The position numbers and the translations under genes are program-made. The notes below the pieces were generated by a model, which saw only the letters and a program-made list of their open reading frames with translations, was not told the origin of the DNA and did not search any database. A stretch of DNA of 64,000 nt from NCBI RefSeq assembly GCF_002234595.1, contig NZ_NMUL01000065.1:1-64000 (forward strand). The letters are read 5' to 3'. The first letter of the stretch is position 1; every line of letters starts with the position of its first letter. Below are positions 1 through 8,595 of this stretch, one piece after another. This DNA is from Amycolatopsis vastitatis (GTDB lineage: Bacteria; Actinomycetota; Actinomycetes; Mycobacteriales; Pseudonocardiaceae).

Positions 1-31
1 CAGTGTTAGAACACTGTTACGCACTCACGAC
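1..31. repeat. Partial intergenic palindrome (GTGAGTG family)
   Basis: Right part of a long palindrome cut by the window edge. Bases 1-7 and 10-16 pair (CAGTGTT/AACACTG) around two bases, and bases 17-31 form an outer arm whose partner must lie before base 1. The arm ends in CACTCACGAC, as do the palindromes at 14653 and 51905. It lies 16 bases beyond the stop of the leftward gene at 48 and probably acts as its terminator. Confidence 0.7.
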
Positions 32-47
32 CGGCGCGGGAGGGCGG

Positions 48-2369
48 TTACGGGTAGCTGACCACGTTGACCGGGACCGTGCCCGAAGGCGTGGTGCCGC
101 CGGTGTCGTTGATGACGTGCGTGATCGTGCCCCGGTAGTTGAGCGACACCGTCAGCAGGCTGTGGAACCGCACGCCGGCGTTGTTCGGCACCTCGAACGC
201 GTGGTAGCTGGACACCGCCGGGTTCGTGTCGAAGAAGCAGTAGCTCCCGAGACCCCACGCTTCGTGCGAAGTCACGTTCGCTCCGACCTTGTAGGCGGCA
301 TACCCGGCGACCCCCGAAGGCGCGTTCCACGACGCCTGGTTCGGCACGTCGTAGGGCATCTCGTTCTGGAAGAAGATCGTCCGGCCGCCCTGGCCGTTCC
401 AGATCACCTGGTACTTTTGGTAGTGCTCGACGAACAGGCCGGTGGCCAGCACGTTCGCACCGTTCACGAGCAGACCCGTGTCGGCCGTGTTCGTGGTCCA
501 GCCGACCGTGCCGCTGTTGCCGTGGTCGGCGCGCCACGCCCAGATGTGGTCGATGATCGTGTCGCTGCTGTTCACGACCAGGCTGTTCGTCGCCTTCCCG
601 GCGAGCTGGCCGCCGATGCGGAAGAAGACGTCCTGAACCGTCGTCGGGTTCGAAGCGTGCGAAGCCGACGAGCCGGACTGGCCGACGGTGAGCAACGCCT
701 GCGAGTTCGCCGTGCCCGCGTCGAAGAGCAGGCCCTTGAGCCGGACACCGTCCACATCGGACACCTGCATCGCGTTGACGCCGTTGTCGGGCACCAGCGT
801 CGGGTAGCCGATGCCGAGGACCGTCGTGTTCGCCCGCGTCACGTTGAGCGTCTGGTTCAGGTGGTAGATGCCCGGCGTGAAGAACAGGTTGCAGCCCGCG
901 GCGAGCGCGTTGTTGATCGACGCGGCCGTGTCACCGGACTTCACGACGTAGAACTGGCTCATCGGCGCCGACGTGCCCGGCGTGCTGCCGCTCGCCCAGC
1001 TCGGCCCGGACGCGTTGGTGCGCAGGGAAGGCAGGAACACGCGGTACTTGCCGGTGCCGTCGACGTAGAGGTAGGGCACGTCCCGCGAGACCGGCGTCGT
1101 GGCCAGCGTCGTCTCCGGCGGGTTCGGGAACGTGTTCGCCGGCGCGCCGCTCGTGCCGGAGAAGACCATGTTCCACACGCCGCCGTTCCAGCTCCCCAGC
1201 GAGGAGTCGCGGGTGTACCACTGCTGCTGCGACACCGACGCGGCCTGACCGGACACCTTCGTGTCGGCGATGTAGCCGCCGCTGGCGTACCCGTAGCTCG
1301 CCGGGTACAGCTGCAGCCCGCCGCGGATGTCCATCCGGCGGAACGGCGCGGCCTGCGCCACCGCCCAGCGGTCGTTGCCGCTGGAGGGGTTGACGGCCAT
1401 GTTCTCCGCCGACCGCCAGAAGTTCTGCAGCGCGACGCCGTTGTCGGAGGCGTTGAAGGCGTCCACGGTGATGTCGCCGTTGATCACCACGCCGCCGGGG
1501 TTCTGGCCGAGGCCGGCGACCGAGGTGTAGAACCCGACGTTGTCGTGCACGTTGTAGGTGCCCGGCTTGAAGAGGTGGGCGACGCGCCGCTCGGCGAACT
1601 GCGCGGTCAGCGTGTCCTTCTGGTTGTTGAAGTCGGTGTCCAGCTGGGCCTGGATCGTCGCCGCGGACATGCTCGGGTCGAAGACGCGCACGTTCGGCCC
1701 GAAGTCCGGGGTGTCGGACTGTGTCGGGCAGCCCGCCTGGGTGCCGATGGTGTAGCTCGCGCTCGAGACCGCGGAGTTCGCCGAGCCGGACTTCAGGGCG
1801 ATCGCGTTCACCGTGCGAGACGCCGGCACGCTGATCGGTCCACTGTAGAGCGTCGACGACGCGGTCGGCGTCGATCCGTCCACTGTGTACCGGATGGCCG
1901 CGCCGGCGGTGGCGCTGCTGATGGTCACCGTCTGCGCGCTCGAGTAGGTGCCGCCGGGCGGGCTGAACGTCGGCGCGGCCACCGTCGACGAGCCGCCGCC
2001 CACGGTGTAGCTGAAGTGCGGGGTGTCGTACTGCGGGCCGTTCTTTTCGTAGGTGAACCAGTAGTCGAGCACGTTTCCGCTGCTCACGCCGTTAACCGTC
2101 GTGCGCCAGGTGCCGGAGCCGTTGGTCATCCGGACGTTCTGCTGGCCCAGGCCCGGCACGCCGGTGTAGTGGACGTCGACGTACAGCGCCGGGGTCGTCG
2201 GCGTGAACGCGATCGTCACCTGCGTCGCGCTCGGCTGGCTGACGCTTTGGGTGTAGTCGTCCGCGGCGAGCGCGGCGGGGGCACTGAGCCCCGCCGCCAC
2301 CAGCAGCGCGGACGTGACGAGCGCGAACCTCGGGCCGCGTCGTCGAAGCTTGTCCATGGTCCGGTTCAC
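48..2369 (-). CDS. Secreted CBM56-type, beta-helix carbohydrate-active protein
   Basis: A 773-residue secreted protein. The GTG start at 2369 was chosen because GGAGGT lies 8 bases upstream (2378-2383); an in-frame ATG at 2357 is the alternative. A signal peptide (hydrophobic ALVTSALLVAAGL, then AALAAD) is followed by a beta-sandwich of about 90 residues that resembles the beta-1,3-glucan-binding CBM56 (VDVHYTG, YWFTYEKNGPQYDTP). Next comes a chitobiase/hexosaminidase C-terminal-like repeat (IRYTVDGSTPT), then a long right-handed beta-helix of about 550 residues rich in HLFKPGTYNV-like turns. Databases often label this last part adenylyl cyclase, which the sequence does not support. Likely role: binding or cleaving an extracellular polysaccharide, possibly beta-glucan. 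Catalytic residues were not identified. Confidence 0.75.
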   Translation of the reverse strand: MNRTMDKLRRRGPRFALVTSALLVAAGLSAPAALAADDYTQSVSQPSATQVTIAFTPTTPALYVDVHYTGVPGLGQQNVRMTNGSGTWRTTVNGVSSGNVLDYWFTYEKNGPQYDTPHFSYTVGGGSSTVAAPTFSPPGGTYSSAQTVTISSATAGAAIRYTVDGSTPTASSTLYSGPISVPASRTVNAIALKSGSANSAVSSASYTIGTQAGCPTQSDTPDFGPNVRVFDPSMSAATIQAQLDTDFNNQKDTLTAQFAERRVAHLFKPGTYNVHDNVGFYTSVAGLGQNPGGVVINGDITVDAFNASDNGVALQNFWRSAENMAVNPSSGNDRWAVAQAAPFRRMDIRGGLQLYPASYGYASGGYIADTKVSGQAASVSQQQWYTRDSSLGSWNGGVWNMVFSGTSGAPANTFPNPPETTLATTPVSRDVPYLYVDGTGKYRVFLPSLRTNASGPSWASGSTPGTSAPMSQFYVVKSGDTAASINNALAAGCNLFFTPGIYHLNQTLNVTRANTTVLGIGYPTLVPDNGVNAMQVSDVDGVRLKGLLFDAGTANSQALLTVGQSGSSASHASNPTTVQDVFFRIGGQLAGKATNSLVVNSSDTIIDHIWAWRADHGNSGTVGWTTNTADTGLLVNGANVLATGLFVEHYQKYQVIWNGQGGRTIFFQNEMPYDVPNQASWNAPSGVAGYAAYKVGANVTSHEAWGLGSYCFFDTNPAVSSYHAFEVPNNAGVRFHSLLTVSLNYRGTITHVINDTGGTTPSGTVPVNVVSYP

Positions 2370-2377
2370 GCCGTGAC

Positions 2378-2638
2378 ACCTCCGCCGTTGGGGATCCACG
2401 AGCATTTGTTGCGAGTCACAACAAAGTAGCTTTCGCTCAGCGGTGCTTACGTCACGTTTTCATAACATTCGTCTGGACCAATCACGCGGCTGAGTGAGGC
2501 GGTTCGTGACCGTTGGTCCTGTTTGCCGTCCGGTGGGCGAATGACTGAACCGAGAAACATTCTTCCGTCGGGTGACCACGAACGAGTGACATGCGACGAT
2601 CCCCTGCCACACCTCGTCCCCTACCGAGGAGTAGGCCC
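2378..2638. promoter_or_regulatory. Divergent promoter region with inverted repeat
   Basis: Region between two divergent secreted-protein genes. It has an inverted repeat TTTGTTG (2405-2411) / CAACAAA (2419-2425), placed upstream of the leftward ribosome-binding site where a repressor could act. It also has a relatively AT-rich stretch around 2440-2470 and the rightward ribosome-binding site GAGGAG at 2625-2631. No exact promoter hexamers could be assigned with confidence. Confidence 0.4.
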
Positions 2639-3871
2639 ATGGCGCCCCCACGGCTGTTCCGGTCCCTCGTCGTCCTCTCTCTGGTCGCGGCCCCCTTGTC
2701 GGTGGCCGTCGCCGCACCCGCCGAAGCGACGCCGCTGCAGAGCGGCGGCATCGTGAACTTCGGCTGCGCCACCTCCGGCAAGCTGCACTGCCTCGGCAAG
2801 GCGATCCGCTCGCCGAAGGGCAACGGCCCGCTGGTCGTCTCGACGCCGGTCGGGTACGGGCCGGCCGAGATCCAGGCCGCGTACAACCTCGGCGGGCTGC
2901 ACGCCAACGGCCGCACGGTGGCCATTGTGGACGCTCAGGACGCGCCGACCGCCGAGGCGGACCTGGCGAAGTTCCGGTCGGCGCGCGGGCTTTCGCCGTG
3001 CACGACGGCCAACGGCTGCTTCAAGAAGGTGAACCAGAACGGCGCGGCGAGCCCGCTGCCCGCGCCCGACTACGGCTGGGCCGAGGAGATCAGCCTCGAC
3101 CTCGACGCGGTGTCGGCGACCTGCCCGGACTGCCACATCCTGCTGGTGGAAGCCAACTCCCCGGACACGGACCCGCTGATGACGGCGGTCGACACGGCGG
3201 CGGCGACGCCGGGCGTGGTGGCGATCTCCAACAGCTACGGCGGCTCCGAGGACTCGACGATCCTCGCCGCGGACGCCCACCTGAACCACCCGGGCATCGC
3301 CGTCACGGCTTCCTCGGGCGACTCCGGCTACGGCGTCAGCTGGCCGGCGTCGTCGCCGTACGTCACGGCGGTGGGGGGCACGACGCTGAAGAAGGCGGCC
3401 GGCACCCCGCGCGGCTGGTCGGAGACGGCGTGGAAGGGCAGCGGCAGCGGGTGTTCGACGCTGGAGGCCAAGCCGTCCTGGCAGCACGACGCCGGATGCG
3501 CGAAGCGGACGGTCGCCGACGTCTCGGCCGTCGCGGACCCGGCCACCGGCCTCGGCGTCTACGACACGTACAACAGCTGCGGCAGCTCGTCCTGGTGCGA
3601 CTTCCTGCTGTCGCTGGGACTCGCCCAGGGCGCGGACGGCTGGGTGCAGGTCGGCGGTACGAGCCTGTCTTCGCCGGTGATCGCGAGCGTGTACGCGCTG
3701 GCGGGCAACTCGGTCACTTCGGGTTCGTACCCCTACGCGCACACCAGCGGGCTCTACGACGTGACGTCGGGATCGAACGGCAGCTGCGGCGGAACGTACC
3801 TCTGCACGGCGGTCGCCGGCTACGACGGGCCGACCGGGTTGGGCACGCCGAACGGCACCTCAGGGTTCTGA
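2639..3871 (+). CDS. Secreted S53 (sedolisin) family serine-carboxyl peptidase, short form
   Basis: A 410-residue exported peptidase. ATG 2639 is preceded by GAGGAG at 7 bases and opens a clear signal peptide (LVVLSLVAAPLSVAVAAPAEA). The sedolisin catalytic set is visible: E150 and D154 in AEEISLDLD, oxyanion D228 in SSGDSGYG, and nucleophile S342 in GGTSLSSP. The C-terminal calcium-site motif GYDGPTGLGTP is also present. Most family members carry a prosegment of about 180 residues, but here the catalytic domain begins almost directly after the signal peptide, so activation must differ or the enzyme folds without one. It stands alone, with a strong hairpin 10 bases after the stop. The likely role is protein degradation outside the cell. 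Confidence 0.9.
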   Translation: MAPPRLFRSLVVLSLVAAPLSVAVAAPAEATPLQSGGIVNFGCATSGKLHCLGKAIRSPKGNGPLVVSTPVGYGPAEIQAAYNLGGLHANGRTVAIVDAQDAPTAEADLAKFRSARGLSPCTTANGCFKKVNQNGAASPLPAPDYGWAEEISLDLDAVSATCPDCHILLVEANSPDTDPLMTAVDTAAATPGVVAISNSYGGSEDSTILAADAHLNHPGIAVTASSGDSGYGVSWPASSPYVTAVGGTTLKKAAGTPRGWSETAWKGSGSGCSTLEAKPSWQHDAGCAKRTVADVSAVADPATGLGVYDTYNSCGSSSWCDFLLSLGLAQGADGWVQVGGTSLSSPVIASVYALAGNSVTSGSYPYAHTSGLYDVTSGSNGSCGGTYLCTAVAGYDGPTGLGTPNGTSGF

Positions 3872-3881
3872 CCTCGCCGGT

Positions 3882-3936
3882 GTTCGTGAAGGCCACCTTG
3901 AGGAATTTGGAGTTCCTCAAGGTGGCCTTCACGAAC
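3882..3936. terminator. Perfect 24-bp hairpin (AAGGCCACCTTGAGG family)
   Basis: Arms 3882-3905 and 3913-3936 are perfectly complementary (24 bp) around a 7-base loop. There is no run of T, so on the RNA it would be an I-shaped actinobacterial terminator. It starts 10 bases after the S53 peptidase stop and would protect the downstream gene at 4044 from read-through. Confidence 0.75.
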
Positions 3937-4043
3937 TTGGGGTTGTGCGGACGGGGCTTCCTCCATGACGCCGATCTTCCCCGGAAGGGTGACGTTCGCG
4001 CAGCGCATTTTCGCGTGTCCCCGCGCGGGGTAAGGATGTCTCC

Positions 4044-4685
4044 ATGCTGGACACCGAAGTCCTGTCGCGGACGGCTCCGCGCGCCCTCGACGTCGTCACC
4101 CCGCTCGGGGCCGTGCGGTTCGCCGTGCGCCTCGGTGGCTGGGACGTCCCCGCGAGACCGGAGCTGACGTGGGGGCTCGCCTCCGGCGCCCGGTTGTGCC
4201 GGTGGCGGCACCCGTCCGTGCGGCTCGACGTGGTGGCCGGGCCGACCGCGCCGCGGCTGCCCGGCGGCTACCCCGTCGTCGCGCGGGAGGTCACCGTCTT
4301 CCGGGTGCTGGCCAGGGAATCCGTCGACGGCTTCGTCGTCCGGGCCGAACTGACCGGCGCGCCCCAAAGCGGGAGCGTCCGGGAAAGCGCCTTCACCGCC
4401 GAGACCGCCGACGCCGTGGTGAGCGTCGGCGGTCCCTGTGCCGATCTGCTGCGGCGCTGCTCGCGGGCCGGGCAGCACGTGCCGCCGTACTGGTCCCGGC
4501 TGCTCGGCGGCGACGCCGTCGAGCGGACCGGGGGCCGGCTCACCTGGCGGCTGCCCCGCATCGAGCGCGGTGACTACGCCGAGGTGTGGATCTCGGTCGC
4601 GTGGAGCGCGCCGAGCGAGCACCCGGGCACGGCCGCCGCCATCGACATCGACCCGGCCCGGGTGCTGCGCGAGCTAACCCAGTGA
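4044..4685 (+). CDS. Hypothetical protein, 213 residues
   Basis: I do not recognise this family. The frame has normal high-GC codon usage. It starts at ATG 4044 behind AAGGA (8-base spacing) and ends by overlapping the convergent fucosidase gene by 12 bases, which supports both stops being real. No signal peptide, membrane segment or catalytic motif is evident. The composition (VVTPLGAVRFAVRLGGWDVP..., repeated short beta-like stretches, W-rich end VWISVAWSAP) suggests an all-beta cytoplasmic fold. Nothing in its surroundings indicates a role, and its transcription is isolated upstream by the 3882 hairpin. Confidence 0.6.
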   Translation: MLDTEVLSRTAPRALDVVTPLGAVRFAVRLGGWDVPARPELTWGLASGARLCRWRHPSVRLDVVAGPTAPRLPGGYPVVAREVTVFRVLARESVDGFVVRAELTGAPQSGSVRESAFTAETADAVVSVGGPCADLLRRCSRAGQHVPPYWSRLLGGDAVERTGGRLTWRLPRIERGDYAEVWISVAWSAPSEHPGTAAAIDIDPARVLRELTQ

Positions 4686-7511
4686 AATCCGGTCCAGATC
4701 CGGGGCGCCGGCGCGGTCGTTGCCGATCCGGATCGTATTGGCGCCCGCGTTCAGCGTCACCGGGACCGAAGTGGTGTACGGCGTGTTGTTCCCGACGCCG
4801 CTGACCTTGACCTCCGCGGGCGTGCCGCCGTTCACCGACACGAAGTACGAGCGGTCGCCGTTGACCGTGAAGTCGAGGTACAACGTGTACTGCCCCGTCG
4901 CGCCGACCGTGACTTCCGGGAACGTGACCGCCGCGCCGGGGCTGCCGCCGATGTTGCGCACCTTCTGCCCGCCCGAGCAGGGGGAACAGCTCGTGACGCC
5001 GGCGTCGCCGATGTCGTTCGCCGAGTCCTCCGCCTCACGCATGAACACCCGGCCCGCCGGGCGCGGCTTCACCTGCACCGGCTTGCTCACCGACGTGGCC
5101 CGCCCGAGCGTCGTGAAGGACGCCGTCACCGGGATGGTCGCGGCCTGCGCGTCCGGGGCGGTCACCGTCCAGGACCCGCTGAGCACCTGGCCGAGCCGCA
5201 GGTTCGCCGCGGTCACCGGGGCGCCCTGGAGCGTCCAGCCCGCCGGGACGACCGGGGCCAGCGACACCTGGTCGATCGGGTCGTCGACGTCCAGCCGCAG
5301 CGACGCGGTGATCTTCAGCGACTGCTGACCCGGCGAAACCCATTGCACGCCGGCGGGTTGCGCGGTCAACGTCGTCTTCGGGGTGTACGACTCGGGCGGC
5401 ATGGGGGCCACCGCGATCCGGTCGAGGCCGGCCGTGCCGGACACCTTGATCGTGTTGGTCCCGGCGTTGAGCGGCGCCGGGATCGCCGTCGAGGTCACGA
5501 CGCCGGGGGTGCTCGCCGGGACCGTGACCGCGATCGGCGCGCCGCCGTTCACGCTCACCGAGAGCGAGCCCGATCCCGTCGTGTCCAGCTGCAGCCGGGA
5601 CGGACCCGCGGCCTGGACGTCACGGAAGACGACCGCGCCCCGGTCGAGCCCGGTCACCTCGTTCGTGCCCGAGCACGCCTCGCACCACACCGGCGACGCC
5701 TTGCCCTCGAAGCCGTTGCGCGACGACTCCGCTTCCAGCGGCACCTCGCCGCGTGGGTCGGGGTAGCCGTATGCGACGTCGATCTCGTCGAGCGCGAGCT
5801 GGTGGAAGAACGGCTTGGCCTGCGGCCCTGACCACGTGTTCAGCACCTCGAGCCTGAGGTACCGCGCGTGCACCTCGCCGACGTCGATGAACTGCACCCC
5901 GCGGGCGCTCGGCAAGGCGCCGGTGCGCACAGTGTGCCAGGTCTTGCCGTCGTCGCTCGCGTGGACGCGGTAGTCCTTGATCCGCGCGGAGTCCTCGGCA
6001 CGGCCGAAGGACTCCCGCGCGTACGTCGGCGACGACTCGCGCTCGTGCACCGCCAGGTAGGCCGTCGACCGCTTCCGGCCCAGGTCCAGCGTCACCGAGA
6101 CCGGCAGCTGACCGCCCGCGTCCCAGTAGTTCAGGTAGCTGCCGTCGACGAGGTTCGCCGCCGAAGCCCCGTTCGCCGACGCGGTCGCCTTGATCGTGTT
6201 CTTGTCGTAGAAGTACTGCTGACCGGCGGTGTCCACTTTGAACACCGTGTCGTAGTCGTCCCAGCTCGTGATGTCCAGAATGGACAGATAGCCACCGGAC
6301 TGCGCGAACCGCATGGGCTTGCCGGTGCGCAGGTCGGACACGCCGGTGACGCGGTAGCCGTTGTCACGCAGGCGGACCAGGTTCGTCGACGGCCGCGTGA
6401 CGACGTGCACGTACTGCGTTTTCGCGCCGGGCTTCACCGTGATGACGCCGTGCGCGCCGTCGTTCCAGAAGCCGGGCTGCAGGCCGCCGTACATGTAGCC
6501 GCCGCCCTCGGTGCCCTGCAGCGACTGCTTGATCGGCTGCGTCCAGGACGCCATGAAGTTGTTGAACGCCTCCTGCTGCGGCGGGAACTTGCCGTTCAGC
6601 ATGGCGGTTTCGGCCATCAGCGACTTGATCGACGAGCCCGCGTTCGTGATGTAGCGGCCGGTGGAGAGCCGGACGTCGACGGCCTGGTCACCGCCGCTGT
6701 ACCACCAGTCGCCGTTGGTCGGCAGCTTGTAGTCGGCCTCGGTGAGCCGCGGCATCGGCGTGTAGACCGCCTGCGGGTAGTCGTAGGACGGCGTCATGCC
6801 GGTCTTCTGCTCGTTGCTGACCGTGTCCATGATCGGCGTGTCCTCGTTGTTGTTGCTCAGCAACCAGGACGGCCGCTTCTCGCGGATGTGCTCGTAGAGC
6901 CCGTGCTGTTCCCAGTACTCGTTGTCGTTGTCGATCCAGAAGCCGGCGAGGCCGGAGTAGCGGTCCATGACCTCGTCGAACAGGTCGTAGGAGAACTCGC
7001 CGAAGCCGGGCCGGGTGGTCAGGTCGACCGGCTTGCCCTTGTACGCCGAGTATGCGGCCGAGTCGAGCGACTCGTGGCCGGTTTCGTTGTGCCACTGGGG
7101 GTCGTCGGTCATGTAGAGCATGACGCGGACGCCCTTGGCCTGGCCCGCGGCGATCAGCTCGCCGAGGAAGTCGCGCTGCGTCGAGCAGCTGCCGGGGATC
7201 TTCGACGGCCACGGCCGCGCGTACCCCAGCCGGCTGTGGAAGGTGGTGAGGACGACGTAGGACGCGCCCAGCTTCTTCGCCTCGTCGATCCAGTAGTCCG
7301 GCGTCCAGCCGCCGTCGGTGACGTCGCGCTCCCAGGCGGCGCAGTCGGTGTGCCGCGGCGCGGTGAACATGCCCCAGTGCAGGAACAGGCCGGCGGTCGA
7401 GGCCCGCAGCCAGTCCTGGCGCGGGTTGTAGAGCTCGGCGTTCGCGGGGCTGACCAGGCTCGCCACCAGCGCGACGGCGGCGGCGAGGCAGGCAAGCAGT
7501 CGGATTCTCAA
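4674..7511 (-). CDS. Secreted GH29 alpha-L-fucosidase with F5/8-C, NEW3-like and two CBM6/35-like domains
   Basis: A 945-residue exported glycosidase. I place the start at TTG 7511. AGGAGG lies 4 bases upstream, and starting there leaves a compact signal peptide (RIRLLACLAAAVALVASLVSPANA). The longer frame from ATG 7553 would run through the likely promoter. The GH29 domain (about residues 30-430) begins AGLFLHWGMFTAPRH and contains FWIDND with candidate nucleophile D194. It is followed by an F5/8 type C (discoidin) domain (about 445-590), a CBM6/35-like module beginning VPLEAESSRNG, a NEW3-like beta domain (about 715-810), and a second carbohydrate-binding module beginning REAEDSANDIGD with paired cysteines. 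It likely releases fucose from plant, fungal or animal glycans. Confidence 0.85.
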   Translation of the reverse strand: MRIRLLACLAAAVALVASLVSPANAELYNPRQDWLRASTAGLFLHWGMFTAPRHTDCAAWERDVTDGGWTPDYWIDEAKKLGASYVVLTTFHSRLGYARPWPSKIPGSCSTQRDFLGELIAAGQAKGVRVMLYMTDDPQWHNETGHESLDSAAYSAYKGKPVDLTTRPGFGEFSYDLFDEVMDRYSGLAGFWIDNDNEYWEQHGLYEHIREKRPSWLLSNNNEDTPIMDTVSNEQKTGMTPSYDYPQAVYTPMPRLTEADYKLPTNGDWWYSGGDQAVDVRLSTGRYITNAGSSIKSLMAETAMLNGKFPPQQEAFNNFMASWTQPIKQSLQGTEGGGYMYGGLQPGFWNDGAHGVITVKPGAKTQYVHVVTRPSTNLVRLRDNGYRVTGVSDLRTGKPMRFAQSGGYLSILDITSWDDYDTVFKVDTAGQQYFYDKNTIKATASANGASAANLVDGSYLNYWDAGGQLPVSVTLDLGRKRSTAYLAVHERESSPTYARESFGRAEDSARIKDYRVHASDDGKTWHTVRTGALPSARGVQFIDVGEVHARYLRLEVLNTWSGPQAKPFFHQLALDEIDVAYGYPDPRGEVPLEAESSRNGFEGKASPVWCEACSGTNEVTGLDRGAVVFRDVQAAGPSRLQLDTTGSGSLSVSVNGGAPIAVTVPASTPGVVTSTAIPAPLNAGTNTIKVSGTAGLDRIAVAPMPPESYTPKTTLTAQPAGVQWVSPGQQSLKITASLRLDVDDPIDQVSLAPVVPAGWTLQGAPVTAANLRLGQVLSGSWTVTAPDAQAATIPVTASFTTLGRATSVSKPVQVKPRPAGRVFMREAEDSANDIGDAGVTSCSPCSGGQKVRNIGGSPGAAVTFPEVTVGATGQYTLYLDFTVNGDRSYFVSVNGGTPAEVKVSGVGNNTPYTTSVPVTLNAGANTIRIGNDRAGAPDLDRISLG

Positions 7512-7539
7512 GGGACCTCCTCGTCCGGAGAGATCCGAT

Positions 7540-7567
7540 GATTTATTCGTCATATATCGTACGTCAA
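7540..7567 (-). promoter_or_regulatory. Candidate promoter of the fucosidase gene
   Basis: On the minus strand TTGACG (7567-7562) is followed after 16 bases by TAAATC (7545-7540). A start of transcription near 7533 would leave a leader of about 20 bases carrying AGGAGG before TTG 7511. The -10 hexamer is imperfect. Confidence 0.4.
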
Positions 7568-7604
7568 GGGTAGATGCCGCTCACCGGCACACAATCGTCC
7601 TACC

Positions 7605-7631
7605 TGTCACAAATCTCGGGCCGCGTTCGTC
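7605..7631 (+). promoter_or_regulatory. ECF41-type autoregulated promoter
   Basis: TGTCACA (7605-7611), a 16-base spacer, then CGTC (7628-7631). This is the consensus reported for ECF41-group promoters (TGTCACA-N16-CGTC), placed 35 bases upstream of an ECF41 gene. The sigma factor very probably transcribes its own gene from here. Confidence 0.8.
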
Positions 7632-7665
7632 AAGGTGGTGATCGACCCGCGAAAGGACGAACCCC

Positions 7666-8547
7666 GTGAACGCTGACGTCTTGGCCCGCAGCTTCGAGAC
7701 CCACCGCGGCCACCTGCGGTCCGTCGCCTACCGGATGCTGGGCTCGCTGAGCGAGGCCGAGGACGCCGTCCAGGAATCGTGGCTGCGGCTGAGCCGGAGC
7801 GACACCGCCGCCGTTGAAAACCTCGGCGGCTGGCTCACGACCGTCGTCGGGCGGGTCTGCCTCGACATGCTGCGGTCGCGCAAGGCCCGGCGCGAAGAGC
7901 CGTGGGAAACGCTGGTGCCCGACCCGATCATCAGCCGCGAGGACGACGGCCCCGAGCACGAGGCGCTGATGGCGGACTCGGTCGGCCTCGCGCTGCTGGT
8001 CGTGCTCGACACGCTGACCCCGGCCGAGCGGCTGGCGTTCGTGCTGCGGGACATGTTCGCGATGCCGTTCGACGAGATCGCGTCGATCGTCGGCCGCTCC
8101 GAAGCCGCGACCCGGCAGCTGGCGAGCCGCGCCCGCCGACGCGTGCAGGGCGCGCCGGTCGCGCCGGACCCCGACCTCGCCCGGCAGCGCGAAGTCGTCG
8201 ACGCCTTCCTGGCGGCCGCCCGCGGCGGCGACTTCGACGCGCTGGTCTCGGTCCTCGACCCCCAGGTCGTGCTGCGCGCCGACCGCGGCGCGGCCCAGGG
8301 CGGCTCGACCGAGGTCCACGGCGCGGCGGCCGTGGCGAACCAGGCGCTGACGTTCTCACGCCTCGGCGCCGGCGGCGGCGTGGTCCACCGGGCCCTGGTC
8401 AACGGCGCCGCCGGTGTGGTCGCTACACGCGAGGGCAGGCCGTTCTCGGTGCTGGGGTTTGTCGTGGTCGGGGGGCGGATCGTGGAGATCGACATCCTCG
8501 CCGACCCCGAGCGCCTTGGTCGGCTGGACCTGGCGGTGCTGGACTGA
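7666..8547 (+). CDS. ECF41-group RNA polymerase sigma factor with SnoaL-like C-terminal domain
   Basis: A 293-residue sigma factor. GTG 7666 follows GAAAGGA with 8 bases. Sigma region 2 (about residues 10-80: VAYRMLGSLSEAEDAVQESWLRL) and region 4 (about 115-165: LTPAERLAFVLRDMFAMPFDEIASIVGRS) are joined by a linker with LVPDP, the counterpart of the group's WLPEP. After residue 175 a SnoaL-like domain of about 115 residues ends in ADPERL, matching the group's NPDKL motif. In this group the C-terminal domain controls activity instead of a separate anti-sigma factor, and none is encoded nearby. The usual ECF41 partner (a carboxymuconolactone decarboxylase, oxidoreductase or epimerase gene) is not adjacent. 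Its neighbours are a fucosidase and an RHS-like gene. Confidence 0.9.
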   Translation: MNADVLARSFETHRGHLRSVAYRMLGSLSEAEDAVQESWLRLSRSDTAAVENLGGWLTTVVGRVCLDMLRSRKARREEPWETLVPDPIISREDDGPEHEALMADSVGLALLVVLDTLTPAERLAFVLRDMFAMPFDEIASIVGRSEAATRQLASRARRRVQGAPVAPDPDLARQREVVDAFLAAARGGDFDALVSVLDPQVVLRADRGAAQGGSTEVHGAAAVANQALTFSRLGAGGGVVHRALVNGAAGVVATREGRPFSVLGFVVVGGRIVEIDILADPERLGRLDLAVLD

Positions 8548-8548
8548 A

Positions 8549-8595
8549 GTGAATGACTCGTTCCTGTCGTCAGACGACAGGAATGAGTCGTTCAC
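8549..8595. terminator. 47-base hairpin between convergent genes (GTGAATGACTC family)
   Basis: Arms 8549-8571 and 8573-8595 pair along 23 positions. Two arm differences become G-U pairs in the plus-strand RNA but A-C mismatches in the minus-strand RNA, so the rightward transcript of the sigma gene folds better. The hairpin begins one base after the sigma stop and also contains the TGA stop (8592-8594) of the leftward RHS-like gene. Confidence 0.75.

Noticed and set aside
3..2429. Long rightward open frame opposite the beta-helix gene, and similar long frames opposite the fucosidase (5868-7541), RHS-like (8553-11864) and S8 (11851-13416) genes
   Set aside because: They are antisense shadows of genes with strong codon bias in a high-GC genome: arginine-rich, no ribosome-binding sites, no domain motifs, and the opposite strand carries clear protein families.
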